From Diaphorobacter caeni (lineage in GTDB: Bacteria; Pseudomonadota; Gammaproteobacteria; Burkholderiales; Burkholderiaceae_C): a DNA stretch of 42,243 bases. The notes under the pieces were generated by a model. That model had not been told where the DNA came from. It did no database searches and was given only the letters and a program-made list of their open reading frames with translations. The translations under genes were made by a program, and so were the position numbers. Each line of letters begins with the position of its first letter. Position 1 is the first letter of the stretch. Of the stretch, positions 14,948 to 22,907 are shown one piece after another. The stretch covers positions 1 to 42,243 of the forward strand of contig NZ_JADKYZ010000017.1 of the NCBI RefSeq assembly GCF_015354245.1, written 5' to 3'.

Positions 14948-16084
14948 TCAACCAGAAACGACACCATCCGAGATCAGGTAAGGCCGTTCACGCACCGCTC
15001 CACCAAGCACCCTTGCAGCGCGAATCCAGATCAGCTTGCGCTGGGTCAGTCCTGCCCCAAAGGCTTGCCGACGCCAGTGCGCCCTGCGCATATGTGGCGA
15101 TGGACTATCGCTGATACCTCCGACACTCGCCTCCACTTGCATTGCACGTTCAAACACACTACCGACCCGTTTGATGAGGGTGAATCCACTACTTCGCGCC
15201 TTGGATAGGTTGCGCTCAAGAGCCTTACCTTGTGATCGTTCAATCCTCTCGCGAAACCCAGGAGGGAATCCATCCTGATAATCATCTTCAATGTCATCCG
15301 GGTACCGGCTGACATAAAGCAGCGCGTTGGCGACCATGCGAACGCACTCAAGGACCACCGGAATGTTCTCCAGATGAAGGCGACGATCTTCGTCCCGAGT
15401 TGCCCAGGACTCCAGAATTCTTACTCTCTCAGCCTCATCAAATTTCGATAGGTCTGAGAATTTTTCGTCATTGAGTGGGTCGCGCCCCTGTGCCTCAAGA
15501 TGTTGTTTTGCGCCCTCTAGAAGCGGCATATCCATTTGGCGGGAGCCAAAGTGAAAGGTGAATGTCTCCATGCCACGCTCACCCCAATGTGAAGGCGACT
15601 GCACAAGACTGCCAACCAAGGTAAGACTCACAGACTTTCCGTCCTTGTGACTCTTCTCGGATAGTAAAACCCCTTCAAGCCGAGTACGTCCACCGTTAAA
15701 AACCAAACCAACATCTGTTCCGATATGGATGTAGGAGTCCTCAAATGGAAACTGCAGGTCACGTGCTGTGGCGTCACCAAGCTCAGAGTGAAGGAACGCC
15801 TCTTTCAAGGCTGGAGCAATATGGAAAACGACCTGACCGCCCCTAAAGAAGTCTGCGAGTGCCGTTGACAACCAAGACTCATTCATGCAACAGGAGTGTA
15901 CAAGTTGGTCAAGTTTTGGGTCCGCCTTGATCATCTCTCGATCACCAAATGCCTGTCGCGTTCTAGCTAGGGTCAGTTGAACGAGGGAACTCCAGTTACG
16001 AGCTCTATCAGGCAGGCGCAAAAACTCCGCTATGTATGGCCTATTTTTATGTGCCCTGTAAGGAAAGTACCCAGCCTCAAGCAT
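14948..16084 (-). CDS. Unrecognised protein, smaller paralogue of 8091-9755, 378 aa
   Basis: The C-terminal part matches the 554-aa protein: VANALLYVSRYPDDIE, then MRRAHWRRQAFGAGLTQRKL and IWIRAARVLGGA. The HWR...HWR signature is reduced to one full copy (AHWRRQ). The N-terminal ~200 residues are shorter than in the paralogue. ATG 16084 follows AAGGAAAG; a GTG at 16102 overlaps the previous stop and would add six residues. It sits directly upstream of the HTH repressor 2 locus. Confidence 0.8.
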   Translation of the reverse strand: MLEAGYFPYRAHKNRPYIAEFLRLPDRARNWSSLVQLTLARTRQAFGDREMIKADPKLDQLVHSCCMNESWLSTALADFFRGGQVVFHIAPALKEAFLHSELGDATARDLQFPFEDSYIHIGTDVGLVFNGGRTRLEGVLLSEKSHKDGKSVSLTLVGSLVQSPSHWGERGMETFTFHFGSRQMDMPLLEGAKQHLEAQGRDPLNDEKFSDLSKFDEAERVRILESWATRDEDRRLHLENIPVVLECVRMVANALLYVSRYPDDIEDDYQDGFPPGFRERIERSQGKALERNLSKARSSGFTLIKRVGSVFERAMQVEASVGGISDSPSPHMRRAHWRRQAFGAGLTQRKLIWIRAARVLGGAVRERPYLISDGVVSG

Positions 16085-16098
16085 GTCAGTGCTTTCCT

Positions 16099-16278
16099 TC
16101 ACTTGCCGTACTCGGCCTGCTCGCGGGCCTGAACGTTCAGGTCTGCAATGGCGTCATCCGATAACAGGATGCGCAGGTCGGTATTCCCGATCAGCACATA
16201 GGTGTCGTCGATCTCGCTGCAACCAGCTTCTTCAAGCAGCTTGCGAGCGGCCTTCGTGAGCTTCTTCGGCTTCGCCAT
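16099..16278 (-). CDS. Small protein, 59 aa
   Basis: MAKPKKLTKAARKLLEEAGC start; Lys-rich N-terminus then NTDLRILLSDDAIADLN. Overlaps the alternative GTG start of the next gene. A decayed relative occurs at 11116-11250. Function unknown. Confidence 0.65.
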   Translation of the reverse strand: MAKPKKLTKAARKLLEEAGCSEIDDTYVLIGNTDLRILLSDDAIADLNVQAREQAEYGK

Positions 16279-16293
16279 CTTTGTGATTCCCTA

Positions 16294-16608
16294 TCAAGAG
16301 TCCGAAGGCTCATACGTAATTTGTGTCGGCGGTCTTTGGTCGTCGAACACTGCAAACAAGTCAACATCCTTCAAACGGTACTGCCCACCTGGGCCACCAT
16401 GCACGCAGTAATCCCCTGCAAACCCAATGCTGATGGGAAATAGTGCGTCGTTTTCGCCTTGACCGTAGTACTTCGACGACTTCCGAATGCGCCCCAGCAG
16501 TCGCTGGCCGTCTTGCATAAGCGCTGTTTGGCGAGCCTCAATTTCGGCAAACTGTTCTCGCATAAGCTCCGTATCGACTTTGCGGAATGGGGTGGACTTC
16601 TGATTCAT
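16294..16608 (-). CDS. Hypothetical protein, 104 aa
   Basis: Helical N-terminus (VDTELMREQFAEIEARQTAL) and a Gly-rich middle (GDYCVHGGPGGQYRL). ATG 16608 after AAGGA. Unrecognised. Confidence 0.65.
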   Translation of the reverse strand: MNQKSTPFRKVDTELMREQFAEIEARQTALMQDGQRLLGRIRKSSKYYGQGENDALFPISIGFAGDYCVHGGPGGQYRLKDVDLFAVFDDQRPPTQITYEPSDS

Positions 16609-16630
16609 GGTCAGTGCATTCCTTGATTGG

Positions 16631-16885
16631 TTAATTGGCTTGCTGGAGATGCACTGGCAGGATGTCAGGGTCGATCTCACTCCACTGCCAAAACTCCTGA
16701 GATGGCACACCACCGGGATTGCCATCTCTGTCACAGAAGAAGTCCAGGCCCGCGCCCTCATCATCAACTGCGAGAACCTCGCCTTGTTGGCCTCCCCTTC
16801 CCAAGTATTCAGCGCGAACTGTCAGCATGTCGCCACGCTTGATGGCAGCGGCCCAAGCTGGGCGTCCGGTTGTTGCTTCGCTCAT
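16631..16885 (-). CDS. Hypothetical protein, 84 aa
   Basis: Short soluble protein with a KOW-like RGDMLTVRAEYLGRGGQQGE region that could be a small beta-barrel; this is only a resemblance. ATG 16885 follows AAGGAAAG. Part of the tightly packed leftward operon. Confidence 0.65.
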   Translation of the reverse strand: MSEATTGRPAWAAAIKRGDMLTVRAEYLGRGGQQGEVLAVDDEGAGLDFFCDRDGNPGGVPSQEFWQWSEIDPDILPVHLQQAN

Positions 16886-16901
16886 GACTTTCCTTGGTGA
16901 T

Positions 16902-17120
16902 TTAGGCCTGCTTCGGCATTTCAATGCCCAGTGAACGCATTGCTGATAGCAAGTCAGGATCAATCTCATCAATCGTGACTGAGGTAACGAGTGCACCATC
17001 ACCAGTCCCATCATCCCAGGCAACCTTTCTCACACACTCCGCAACGTCAGCGTTTGTGTACGCGCCAATTACACGCGCACCAACGCCGATGCTAGTGGCG
17101 ACAATATGAAGCTTCTTCAT
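16902..17120 (-). CDS. Hypothetical protein, 72 aa
   Basis: Starts MKKLHIVATSIGVGARVIGA, alternating hydrophobic strand pattern, acidic C-terminal half. AGGAAAGCAG ribosome-binding site before ATG 17120. Unrecognised. Confidence 0.65.
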   Translation of the reverse strand: MKKLHIVATSIGVGARVIGAYTNADVAECVRKVAWDDGTGDGALVTSVTIDEIDPDLLSAMRSLGIEMPKQA

Positions 17121-17131
17121 CTGCTTTCCTC

Positions 17132-17254
17132 TCAAACAGGCACGATGTCGAAGGAATCTGCCATCTCATAAGCAACGTATGATTCGCACTCATCCAGCGT
17201 GCCCAAAAAATACGTGTCTCCGCTATAGCGCCCTACCACTTTGTGTGTCTTCAT
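17132..17254 (-). CDS. Small protein, 40 aa
   Basis: Starts MKTHKVVGRYSGDTYFLGTL and ends SFDIVPV, acidic in the middle. Placed 11 bp before the next gene, whose ribosome-binding site follows its stop. The CAAAGCAG sequence before its ATG resembles the operon's standard site. Confidence 0.6.
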   Translation of the reverse strand: MKTHKVVGRYSGDTYFLGTLDECESYVAYEMADSFDIVPV

Positions 17255-17264
17255 CTGCTTTGCA

Positions 17265-17459
17265 TCATTTGGTGGACGGTGGCACGGCCCGCATGACTTG
17301 CTTGCTGACACGATATTGCGTTCCGCTTTTCGTCGTCAGCACATGGGTGTAGGTGTACCCACCGCTGTAAAACGAGGTGGGTATTTCCTCCACTGAACCA
17401 CCGGCACTGAGAGCCCGTAGAACTTGGTCAACGCCCGCCGATTTCAAGTCGTAGTGCAT
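17265..17459 (-). CDS. Hypothetical protein, 64 aa
   Basis: MHYDLKSAGVDQVLRALSAG start, then a Tyr/Thr-rich stretch. Unrecognised. The start is chosen at ATG 17459 after GGAAACC; a longer frame would overlap the upstream gene. Confidence 0.6.
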   Translation of the reverse strand: MHYDLKSAGVDQVLRALSAGGSVEEIPTSFYSGGYTYTHVLTTKSGTQYRVSKQVMRAVPPSTK

Positions 17460-17472
17460 AGCTGGTTTCCGA

Positions 17473-17769
17473 TCATTTATTGAGCAAGTACGCAAGCGCA
17501 GCATCAGCCAGCGAATCACCGTACTCGACTTTCAACAAGCCCTTGCCTTCAAGCTCGCGGCCAATGTCCGCCAGCTTGTTAGACAAAGGGATCGCGTGCT
17601 TTGCTGTCATGAGCAGCATTGCGGTTTCCCGCACTTTTGAAGCAAACTCGTCAGATGGCCCAAAAGTGTCCACTGGCGAGCGCTCCACACAGTCTTGCGC
17701 GGACTGCAGGGCAAGCAGCTTGTTCAAATGTTCAATGCCATGCTGCACTTGCTTGTCTATGTCCTGCAT
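17473..17769 (-). CDS. Helical hypothetical protein, 98 aa
   Basis: Mostly helical (VQHGIEHLNKLLALQSAQDC), ending AALAYLLNK. GAGAGGAAAG site before ATG 17769. Unknown function. Confidence 0.65.
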   Translation of the reverse strand: MQDIDKQVQHGIEHLNKLLALQSAQDCVERSPVDTFGPSDEFASKVRETAMLLMTAKHAIPLSNKLADIGRELEGKGLLKVEYGDSLADAALAYLLNK

Positions 17770-17779
17770 GTCTTTCCTC

Positions 17780-18025
17780 TCAGAGGTTTTTCGCTGCCTG
17801 GCGGATGCGCTGTGCAGCAGCCTTTGCTGAATCGCCAACAGCTGACCAGTCGTGGTGCCACCATTCAATCACTTCTGCCGCCGCTTTCACAGAAGTAGCT
17901 GCACATACTCGGCGCACTTCGCTGGCGACTTCAATCCACCAGTCGGCACCCTCTGCATCAGTCGTCGTGGAGTCGATAGCGGCGCGGTAAACCCGCTTAG
18001 CCTTGTCCAAGGTCATTTCAGTCAT
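17780..18025 (-). CDS. Hypothetical protein, 81 aa
   Basis: Ala- and Trp-rich helical protein (EVIEWWHHDWSAVGD). Start at MTEMTLDK, overlapping the end of the 60-aa gene upstream by 8 bp, which suggests translational coupling. Confidence 0.6.
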   Translation of the reverse strand: MTEMTLDKAKRVYRAAIDSTTTDAEGADWWIEVASEVRRVCAATSVKAAAEVIEWWHHDWSAVGDSAKAAAQRIRQAAKNL

Positions 18026-18200
18026 CGGGTTGGTCTCTCTCCGAATCGGCAATCGCTGCAATCGCCGCGTCGGCTGCAACCAGGTAGTCTTGCCAGCGGT
18101 ACTCGTTTCCGCCAGCGTCGCCAATGTGGTCAGGGTTCTCATGGCATGCTGTGCAGATGGCCCGCGCCACCGAAATACGCTTCGCTGATTGAACTGTCAT
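18018..18200 (-). CDS. Hypothetical protein, 60 aa
   Basis: Contains CTACHENPDHIGD, a Cys/His cluster that could hold metal, and a repeated AIAAIA helix. GAGAGAGAC region precedes the ATG. Unrecognised. Confidence 0.6.
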   Translation of the reverse strand: MTVQSAKRISVARAICTACHENPDHIGDAGGNEYRWQDYLVAADAAIAAIADSERDQPDD

Positions 18201-18217
18201 TGCGTCTCTCTCATTGA

Positions 18218-18400
18218 TCAGGTCGTGATACCGTACCGCTCCGACAGCTCGGCAATGCGGTGCTCGCGCTGCACTTCCAGTGCATGGGATTCAGACGTAG
18301 CCAGCTCAGGGCGCGTGGCGACGGAAGCGCAATATCGCTCGCTCTGGCGCACCAGCCCGACCAGCTCGCTCAGTTCCTGCTGAATGTTCTCGAAAACCAT
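18218..18400 (-). CDS. Coiled-coil hypothetical protein, 60 aa
   Basis: Charged helix (IQQELSELVGLVRQSERYC). ATG 18400 after AGGAAATC. Unknown function. Confidence 0.6.
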   Translation of the reverse strand: MVFENIQQELSELVGLVRQSERYCASVATRPELATSESHALEVQREHRIAELSERYGITT

Positions 18401-18446
18401 TTGATTTCCTATGATTTCTAAGCTGTAGTCAGTGTTCGACTTGACG

Positions 18447-18713
18447 CTAAAACTTCGTCGGATCAGATACGACGGACTCGCTGAAGGAAATCGACGTCTT
18501 TGCGAGGCCCATGCCTGCAGTTGCGATCTGACTCTCAATGCTCCCTAACAGATCACCTTTGTAGAACGAAGTAATCTCAACATTTGTTGCACGGAGCATT
18601 TCTGGCGTAAGCTTTTCAGCCACCTTCTCAGCATCGCCCTTCAAAGCTTTCAAGTTAGTCCCAGTTGGCACAACGAACTGGAAATTGCGGTCTTGGTAAA
18701 TATCTACTTTCAT
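18447..18713 (-). CDS. Hypothetical protein, 88 aa
   Basis: Starts MKVDIYQDRNFQFVVPTG; alpha/beta composition. AGGAAAGT site directly before the ATG. Unrecognised. Confidence 0.65.
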   Translation of the reverse strand: MKVDIYQDRNFQFVVPTGTNLKALKGDAEKVAEKLTPEMLRATNVEITSFYKGDLLGSIESQIATAGMGLAKTSISFSESVVSDPTKF

Positions 18714-18721
18714 ACTTTCCT

Positions 18722-18910
18722 TTAAGGGGTATATCCCGGTTTATGAATCGGATCGTCTGGATGCCCACCACAAGCGCCACACCAAAACACGCCCTCTAAG
18801 GGTTGATCCATGGGGATCAACTGATGGCCGATCATCTCCCGTTCTTCGTTGTAGTGAAGTGGATTCAGCGAAGCCAATGGAGGGTCAAAAACTTGCTTTT
18901 TCGCGGGCAT
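18722..18910 (-). CDS. Hypothetical protein with CxxC motif, 62 aa
   Basis: Ends with FWCGACGGHPDDPIHKPGY, a possible metal-binding knuckle. ATG 18910 is 8 bp after AAGGG; a GTG at 18919 overlaps the previous stop. Unknown function. Confidence 0.6.
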   Translation of the reverse strand: MPAKKQVFDPPLASLNPLHYNEEREMIGHQLIPMDQPLEGVFWCGACGGHPDDPIHKPGYTP

Positions 18911-18915
18911 CTTGC

Positions 18916-19218
18916 TCACCCTTCGTTACTGAGCAACGGAGGCCTCTGCTCGCTGATCGGAAGAGAGCGAGCAGATTCAATATCAGCATGATTTATCGAC
19001 AACATGATGTTGTCACCGTAATGGAAAGCATGGAAATTCGGACTCTCCCATTCATCGCGCCCAAAGGGCATCGCATCAACAATGACCCCTTTCTCGGTGA
19101 CCGCTGGCAGAACGGCACGGAGCTGCTTGAGTACAGAGCGCCCCTGCGCCTTGCGTCTATTGCGTGTGTAGAACTCTATGCGCTTCGCAATGCGGCCTCG
19201 CGGTTTGTTCTTAGACAT
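18916..19218 (-). CDS. Basic hypothetical protein, 100 aa
   Basis: Very basic N-terminal half (KPRGRIAKRIEFYTRNRRKA) suggests nucleic-acid contact. AAGGGAAAC before ATG 19218; the ATG lies within the end of the upstream gene. Confidence 0.65.
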   Translation of the reverse strand: MSKNKPRGRIAKRIEFYTRNRRKAQGRSVLKQLRAVLPAVTEKGVIVDAMPFGRDEWESPNFHAFHYGDNIMLSINHADIESARSLPISEQRPPLLSNEG

Positions 19219-19417
19219 ACTGTTTCCCTTGCACCGTTGGAATGGACAGCAAATCAAGCACTGCTTGATTCGGAGCTGGTGCCACAATCAGTTGGCCCGC
19301 CCCCTCTTTCACCGCAATCTGCAGCACCTGCGCCCAGGCTTCCGGCGACAGTTTGAGCACCAGCACTTCACCGTTGATTTCGATGTGTGCAGCTTGCCTT
19401 GTAATTATCTGGCTCAC
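19211..19417 (-). CDS. Hypothetical protein, 68 aa
   Basis: Begins at GTG 19417 after AGGAAACC (VSQIITRQAAHIEINGEVLV). Alternating strand/helix pattern; ends eight bases inside the next gene. Unrecognised. Confidence 0.55.
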   Translation of the reverse strand: MSQIITRQAAHIEINGEVLVLKLSPEAWAQVLQIAVKEGAGQLIVAPAPNQAVLDLLSIPTVQGKQYV

Positions 19418-19431
19418 TTTTCTGGTTTCCT

Positions 19432-19632
19432 TTACCTCGTCTTCAATGCTTGCTTGCTGACTTTGGCCGCTGCACGACGCAAGCGCTTTGCCACCTCGCG
19501 GTATGCCGCGACTTGCGCACCACCATCGGGCTCCGGCCATTCTTCATTCTCCAAAAAATCGGCTGCGCACTCGTATGCATAGACGATATCGCCCGCCTTC
19601 GGCTTTGGTGGTTTTTTTGGAGCTTCGGGCAT
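19432..19632 (-). CDS. Hypothetical protein, 66 aa
   Basis: Pro/Lys-rich start (MPEAPKKPPKPKAGDIVYAY) and basic C-terminus. AAGGAAAGCAG before ATG 19632. Unknown function. Confidence 0.6.
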   Translation of the reverse strand: MPEAPKKPPKPKAGDIVYAYECAADFLENEEWPEPDGGAQVAAYREVAKRLRRAAAKVSKQALKTR

Positions 19633-19645
19633 CTGCTTTCCTTGA

Positions 19646-19912
19646 TTACGTTGTGCAAACGGATGGCAACCCGACCAACCGCAACATCTCATCCTGGCCA
19701 TCGCCATCGCGCAGCGGTCGGAGGTCATGGTCATCCCACATGACCTCAATATCTTGCCCCGTCTCAGCTCGCCAGAAATGTGGCGGATCAACCTGCCACG
19801 CCAGTCCCCAATTCGTGATGCGCAAAGCCAGCACAGTCACGATCCGGCCAAGACATTCGGGATCGTTGTCGGCTCGCACAATCACAGCCCGATCACCTAC
19901 CTTGCATCGCAT
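19646..19912 (-). CDS. Hypothetical protein, 88 aa
   Basis: MRCKVGDRAVIVRADNDPEC, probably a small beta-barrel (KOW/SH3-like look), no known family. AAAGGAAAGCAG site before ATG 19912. Confidence 0.65.
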   Translation of the reverse strand: MRCKVGDRAVIVRADNDPECLGRIVTVLALRITNWGLAWQVDPPHFWRAETGQDIEVMWDDHDLRPLRDGDGQDEMLRLVGLPSVCTT

Positions 19913-19925
19913 AGCTGCTTTCCTT

Positions 19926-20210
19926 TCAGGCCACGGCCTGTTGCTGATTTCTGGCCTGCATCGGCAACGACTTACCCTGCTGATACTCCGCGCCCCAATG
20001 CGCAAACGCATCGCGCCAAGTCCAGGCCGCAGTGCCATGAGTCGTATTGCCGCACTCTTGATGGATAGCGAAAGTTTTCTTCCAGCCGACACGCACCATC
20101 AGCGCAGCCTCTCCATCCTTGAGTACCCGGTTGCAGCATCTGCAGCGGTGGTGATGACCACGACGATCTGCCTTGTATGCCACCTCCCAAAATGCTGCGT
20201 TAGCTTGCAT
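19926..20210 (-). CDS. Cys/His-rich protein, 94 aa
   Basis: HHHRCRCCNRVLKDGEAAL followed by IHQECGNTTH gives a plausible zinc site. AAGGAAAGCAG ribosome-binding site. Function unknown. Confidence 0.65.
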   Translation of the reverse strand: MQANAAFWEVAYKADRRGHHHRCRCCNRVLKDGEAALMVRVGWKKTFAIHQECGNTTHGTAAWTWRDAFAHWGAEYQQGKSLPMQARNQQQAVA

Positions 20211-20228
20211 GGTCTGCTTTCCTTGATC

Positions 20229-20645
20229 TCATGTCGGCTCAAGAGCCGCCCTAAATTTTTGCCGCAGCTCTTCAATGTCGTCATCAGACAGATCGCTGCC
20301 ATTCCTCTTACTCTCACGAATGTGTAAGGCAAGCTGCAGTTCTACCTGCTCACGCTCTGCTCGATATAGATCCGCCAAGTCAATGAACACTTCCCCAGCA
20401 GCCTCGCGTTTTGTCATTGCGTTCTGACAGCGCACGCACTCATCTTCAATGAAGAGGTCACTGCCCCACCCGTGACGGGGCCACGTTCCACAGAGCGCGG
20501 TGCGACGTTTCCACCCATCGTAGTTCTCACCTCTTTTGAGTGCTATCGCGTGCAGCTTCCAGCCACGCTGCCCAGCGTCATAACCTGTACCTGGATGACG
20601 CGGATTGGGTGCTGTCACCATCCATTTAAAGGTCGTTGCACTCAT
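20229..20645 (-). CDS. Hypothetical protein, 138 aa
   Basis: N-terminal half has Trp, Cys and His (KRRTALCGTWPRHGWG) and ECVRC; the C-terminal half is a charged helix. Possibly a zinc protein; unrecognised. Confidence 0.65.
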   Translation of the reverse strand: MSATTFKWMVTAPNPRHPGTGYDAGQRGWKLHAIALKRGENYDGWKRRTALCGTWPRHGWGSDLFIEDECVRCQNAMTKREAAGEVFIDLADLYRAEREQVELQLALHIRESKRNGSDLSDDDIEELRQKFRAALEPT

Positions 20646-20668
20646 GACATTCCTGTCTTCCTATCTTT

Positions 20669-20944
20669 TCAGCCTACAAGTCCATCCACTTGAAACGGGA
20701 ATCTCAACGTAAAGCGATGAGCTTCCGCCTTTTCAATAATCTCCACTTCGGCATATCGATCTTCAACTTTGAATGATCCACCATTTCTCTCTGCCCACTT
20801 GTTGCGAGCAACCTTGTCATAGACGAACAGTGATCTATCCCCGGTTGTGAATGCGCCAATTCTTGTAGATGGGCATTTGTCCAGATGCGCTTGCAGCGCC
20901 TGTAGCCACGCCAATTCTTCTTTTGTGAGCTGCTTCGCTGCCAT
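20669..20944 (-). CDS. Hypothetical protein, 91 aa
   Basis: Helical start (KEELAWLQALQAHLDKC), then a beta-rich second half. AAAGGAAAGCAG before ATG 20944. Unknown function. Confidence 0.65.
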   Translation of the reverse strand: MAAKQLTKEELAWLQALQAHLDKCPSTRIGAFTTGDRSLFVYDKVARNKWAERNGGSFKVEDRYAEVEIIEKAEAHRFTLRFPFQVDGLVG

Positions 20945-20956
20945 GCTGCTTTCCTT

Positions 20957-21235
20957 TCACTTTTCATGCGTAGTTTTCAGCGTAAAAACGGGATGCAAAA
21001 TTTCTCGCCTGCCAGCGCTATCGCATGCTTTGATGTAGCCCTTCTGCTCAAAGAGTTTCGATCCCCGCGCAGCAGCAAGAACTGCTGCAATCTTGTTCAA
21101 CGGATGCACAAGCCGGCCTCCAGATTTTCGATAGGCTGCAAGCAACAAATCTGGATCACCTGCCCATGCACGCTTTGCGCCTTCATCGAGCATGGTCTGC
21201 TTTAACCCCTCTGCAATGGTCAGTCGGTCTGTCAT
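20957..21235 (-). CDS. Hypothetical protein, 92 aa
   Basis: Helical, Ala-rich (LLLAAYRKSGGRLVHPLNKI). It lies between the 91-aa gene and two membrane-protein genes. Unrecognised. Confidence 0.65.
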   Translation of the reverse strand: MTDRLTIAEGLKQTMLDEGAKRAWAGDPDLLLAAYRKSGGRLVHPLNKIAAVLAAARGSKLFEQKGYIKACDSAGRREILHPVFTLKTTHEK

Positions 21236-21251
21236 GCTCAGCTACATTCCT

Positions 21252-21497
21252 TCAATTCTTCGATTTAGTCCCAGCAATCACCTTCAATAAAACGCAACAC
21301 CAAATTGCCTGCACGGCCATCGATGCCGTTGCGTTACCAAGCGATCCGTGCTTGTAATCAGTTGTGATATCGAGAAGAGTCACCATCAGCAATGCAGGGG
21401 ATGTAAAGACAAGCAAAAAGACTATCGAGGCTAGAGCCTCTTTTGCATCCCACTGAGTTGATCTTTTGCGAAGTGCTTTACATATATGCTTTCTCAT
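21252..21497 (-). CDS. Small membrane protein, 81 aa
   Basis: Two hydrophobic segments (residues 23-43 and 58-75) around a polar loop. Overlaps the next membrane-protein gene by 4 bp (ATGA type), so the two are translationally coupled and may act together. Confidence 0.65.
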   Translation of the reverse strand: MRKHICKALRKRSTQWDAKEALASIVFLLVFTSPALLMVTLLDITTDYKHGSLGNATASMAVQAIWCCVLLKVIAGTKSKN

Positions 21498-21745
21498 TTG
21501 GCCTCATCCTTGACAGACTTCCACACAGGCCACCACGCCATAGCCAATCGAAATGCCAAGAAAGCGAAACACCAAACAAGGACGAATAGGTCACCCCCGC
21601 CTTCCGTGTTAGGAAATAATGTAGATAACGCCTCTACAACGCCTACCGCACGAAGGAGGCTTAGCATGAGTAAGGTAAGGAAAAATGCCAGCACAGATCT
21701 GAAAGACGCAGCTTTGATTAAAGGCTTGGACTTTGCACGTTGCAT
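21494..21745 (-). CDS. Small membrane protein, 83 aa
   Basis: Two hydrophobic segments (about 18-37 and 52-72). Upstream partner of 21252-21497 with a 4-bp overlap. Unknown function. Confidence 0.65.
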   Translation of the reverse strand: MQRAKSKPLIKAASFRSVLAFFLTLLMLSLLRAVGVVEALSTLFPNTEGGGDLFVLVWCFAFLAFRLAMAWWPVWKSVKDEAK

Positions 21746-21757
21746 GAATTCTTTCCT

Positions 21758-22132
21758 CTATCTTTTGAATGCAGCCCAGTCAGGCTTCTCTGTGAGCATC
21801 GTCAAGCCCTGCAGCACGTTCACGATGTCTTGAAGCCGGAACCACTGGTCGAGTGGTCGATCCTTGTCCGCCTCCGTCGCAATCCCTTCGTTTTCCAGCG
21901 CGGTACGTGCAGCCTTCAAAGCGCGCGGAATTCCCACTGCGGCGGTTACGGCGGGAGTGATCAGCTGCTGGTAGCGAGCTTCGAAAGCCCTGAATTCTGA
22001 GTCGTCGTGGAGGATGGGACCCATCGGGGTATATCCGAGTATGTCATTGCAAACCGCCAAGAATGGGTCCTCTGCCATCTCACTTGCAATCCTTGCGTGA
22101 GTCTCCAGAATTCTCGCATCTGTAAATTTCAT
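21758..22132 (-). CDS. Hypothetical protein, 124 aa
   Basis: Helical soluble protein (ILETHARIASEMAEDPFLAV). AAAGGAAAG before ATG 22132. Unrecognised. Confidence 0.65.
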   Translation of the reverse strand: MKFTDARILETHARIASEMAEDPFLAVCNDILGYTPMGPILHDDSEFRAFEARYQQLITPAVTAAVGIPRALKAARTALENEGIATEADKDRPLDQWFRLQDIVNVLQGLTMLTEKPDWAAFKR

Positions 22133-22143
22133 CGTCTTTCCTT

Positions 22144-22341
22144 TCAACCCAAACGACACTCGCCATCAAGAGACTTGCTGATGACGCCTAATCGCAGGAG
22201 AGACTCCACCGTTGCAGGGTGGACAGATCGGGTGGTGAAGTTGTCCTGTAAGCGGAACAGCCCAGTGTCAAGGTGGTGTCGAAGCTTCGCGCCAGCACGC
22301 AGCTTCGCGACAAGCAGTTCCTGAGGGGCACTGAGCTTCAT
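22144..22341 (-). CDS. Hypothetical protein, 65 aa
   Basis: MKLSAPQELLVAKLRAGAKL; contains an HTH-like ATVESLLRLGVISKSLDG region (recognition-helix-like; weak). Start at ATG 22341 after GGAAAG; an ATG at 22356 directly follows the upstream gene's stop. Confidence 0.6.
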   Translation of the reverse strand: MKLSAPQELLVAKLRAGAKLRHHLDTGLFRLQDNFTTRSVHPATVESLLRLGVISKSLDGECRLG

Positions 22342-22358
22342 TGCGTAGCTTTCCATCG

Positions 22359-22535
22359 TTATTCAGCGACGAGGTTGCCAGCAACCTCTTTGCATTGATC
22401 CGCGAGTCTCTTCAACTCATTCAAATTGAACTCATCCACATCAGCCCATTCGGCAGACATGACTTCGATTTTCTTCTGCAGCGATTTCAGGCTACGGCGC
22501 TGCGCACCAGCAAGTTGTTTTGGTGTTTGAGACAT
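22359..22535 (-). CDS. Small helical protein, 58 aa
   Basis: MSQTPKQLAGAQRRSLKSLQ start, charged helix throughout, ending AGNLVAE. Excellent AAGGAGC site before ATG 22535. Unrecognised. Confidence 0.65.
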   Translation of the reverse strand: MSQTPKQLAGAQRRSLKSLQKKIEVMSAEWADVDEFNLNELKRLADQCKEVAGNLVAE

Positions 22536-22547
22536 ACCAATGCTCCT

Positions 22548-22904
22548 TCAGTTGGCCCAGCAAGAACCCGTATCGCGCATACGGCGTGCCGCCTCAGGCA
22601 GGTCTTTTTCACCGAACATTTCGGTGTGCATTTTGAAAGCGGCTTGAAGTAACGGCTCCATCCAGTGCCACATCTTCACAACGCGGCCTGCGTTCGTCTG
22701 CAGCGTGCAAACGAGCGATTCTTGACCCACTTCGTGCTCAGCCCAGCGAATCAACTTGGTTGCAATCGCAGGGGCGATCACGCAATCCTTCAAGCACGGC
22801 GTCTCGCTGCCATGTTTTCGATGCTCTGGCTGGATAGCCACCGCTTGAAAGCTCGCAAGAAAACGATCAGTCTTGGTGCGTGGAATCGTTGTTGGTGTAG
22901 TCAT
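22548..22904 (-). CDS. Hypothetical protein, 118 aa
   Basis: Cys-containing (PCLKDCVIAPAIA) helical protein, ending CWAN. Next to the DnaJ-finger-like gene in the P1 operon. Unknown function. Confidence 0.65.
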   Translation of the reverse strand: MTTPTTIPRTKTDRFLASFQAVAIQPEHRKHGSETPCLKDCVIAPAIATKLIRWAEHEVGQESLVCTLQTNAGRVVKMWHWMEPLLQAAFKMHTEMFGEKDLPEAARRMRDTGSCWAN

Positions 22905-22907
22905 TGA

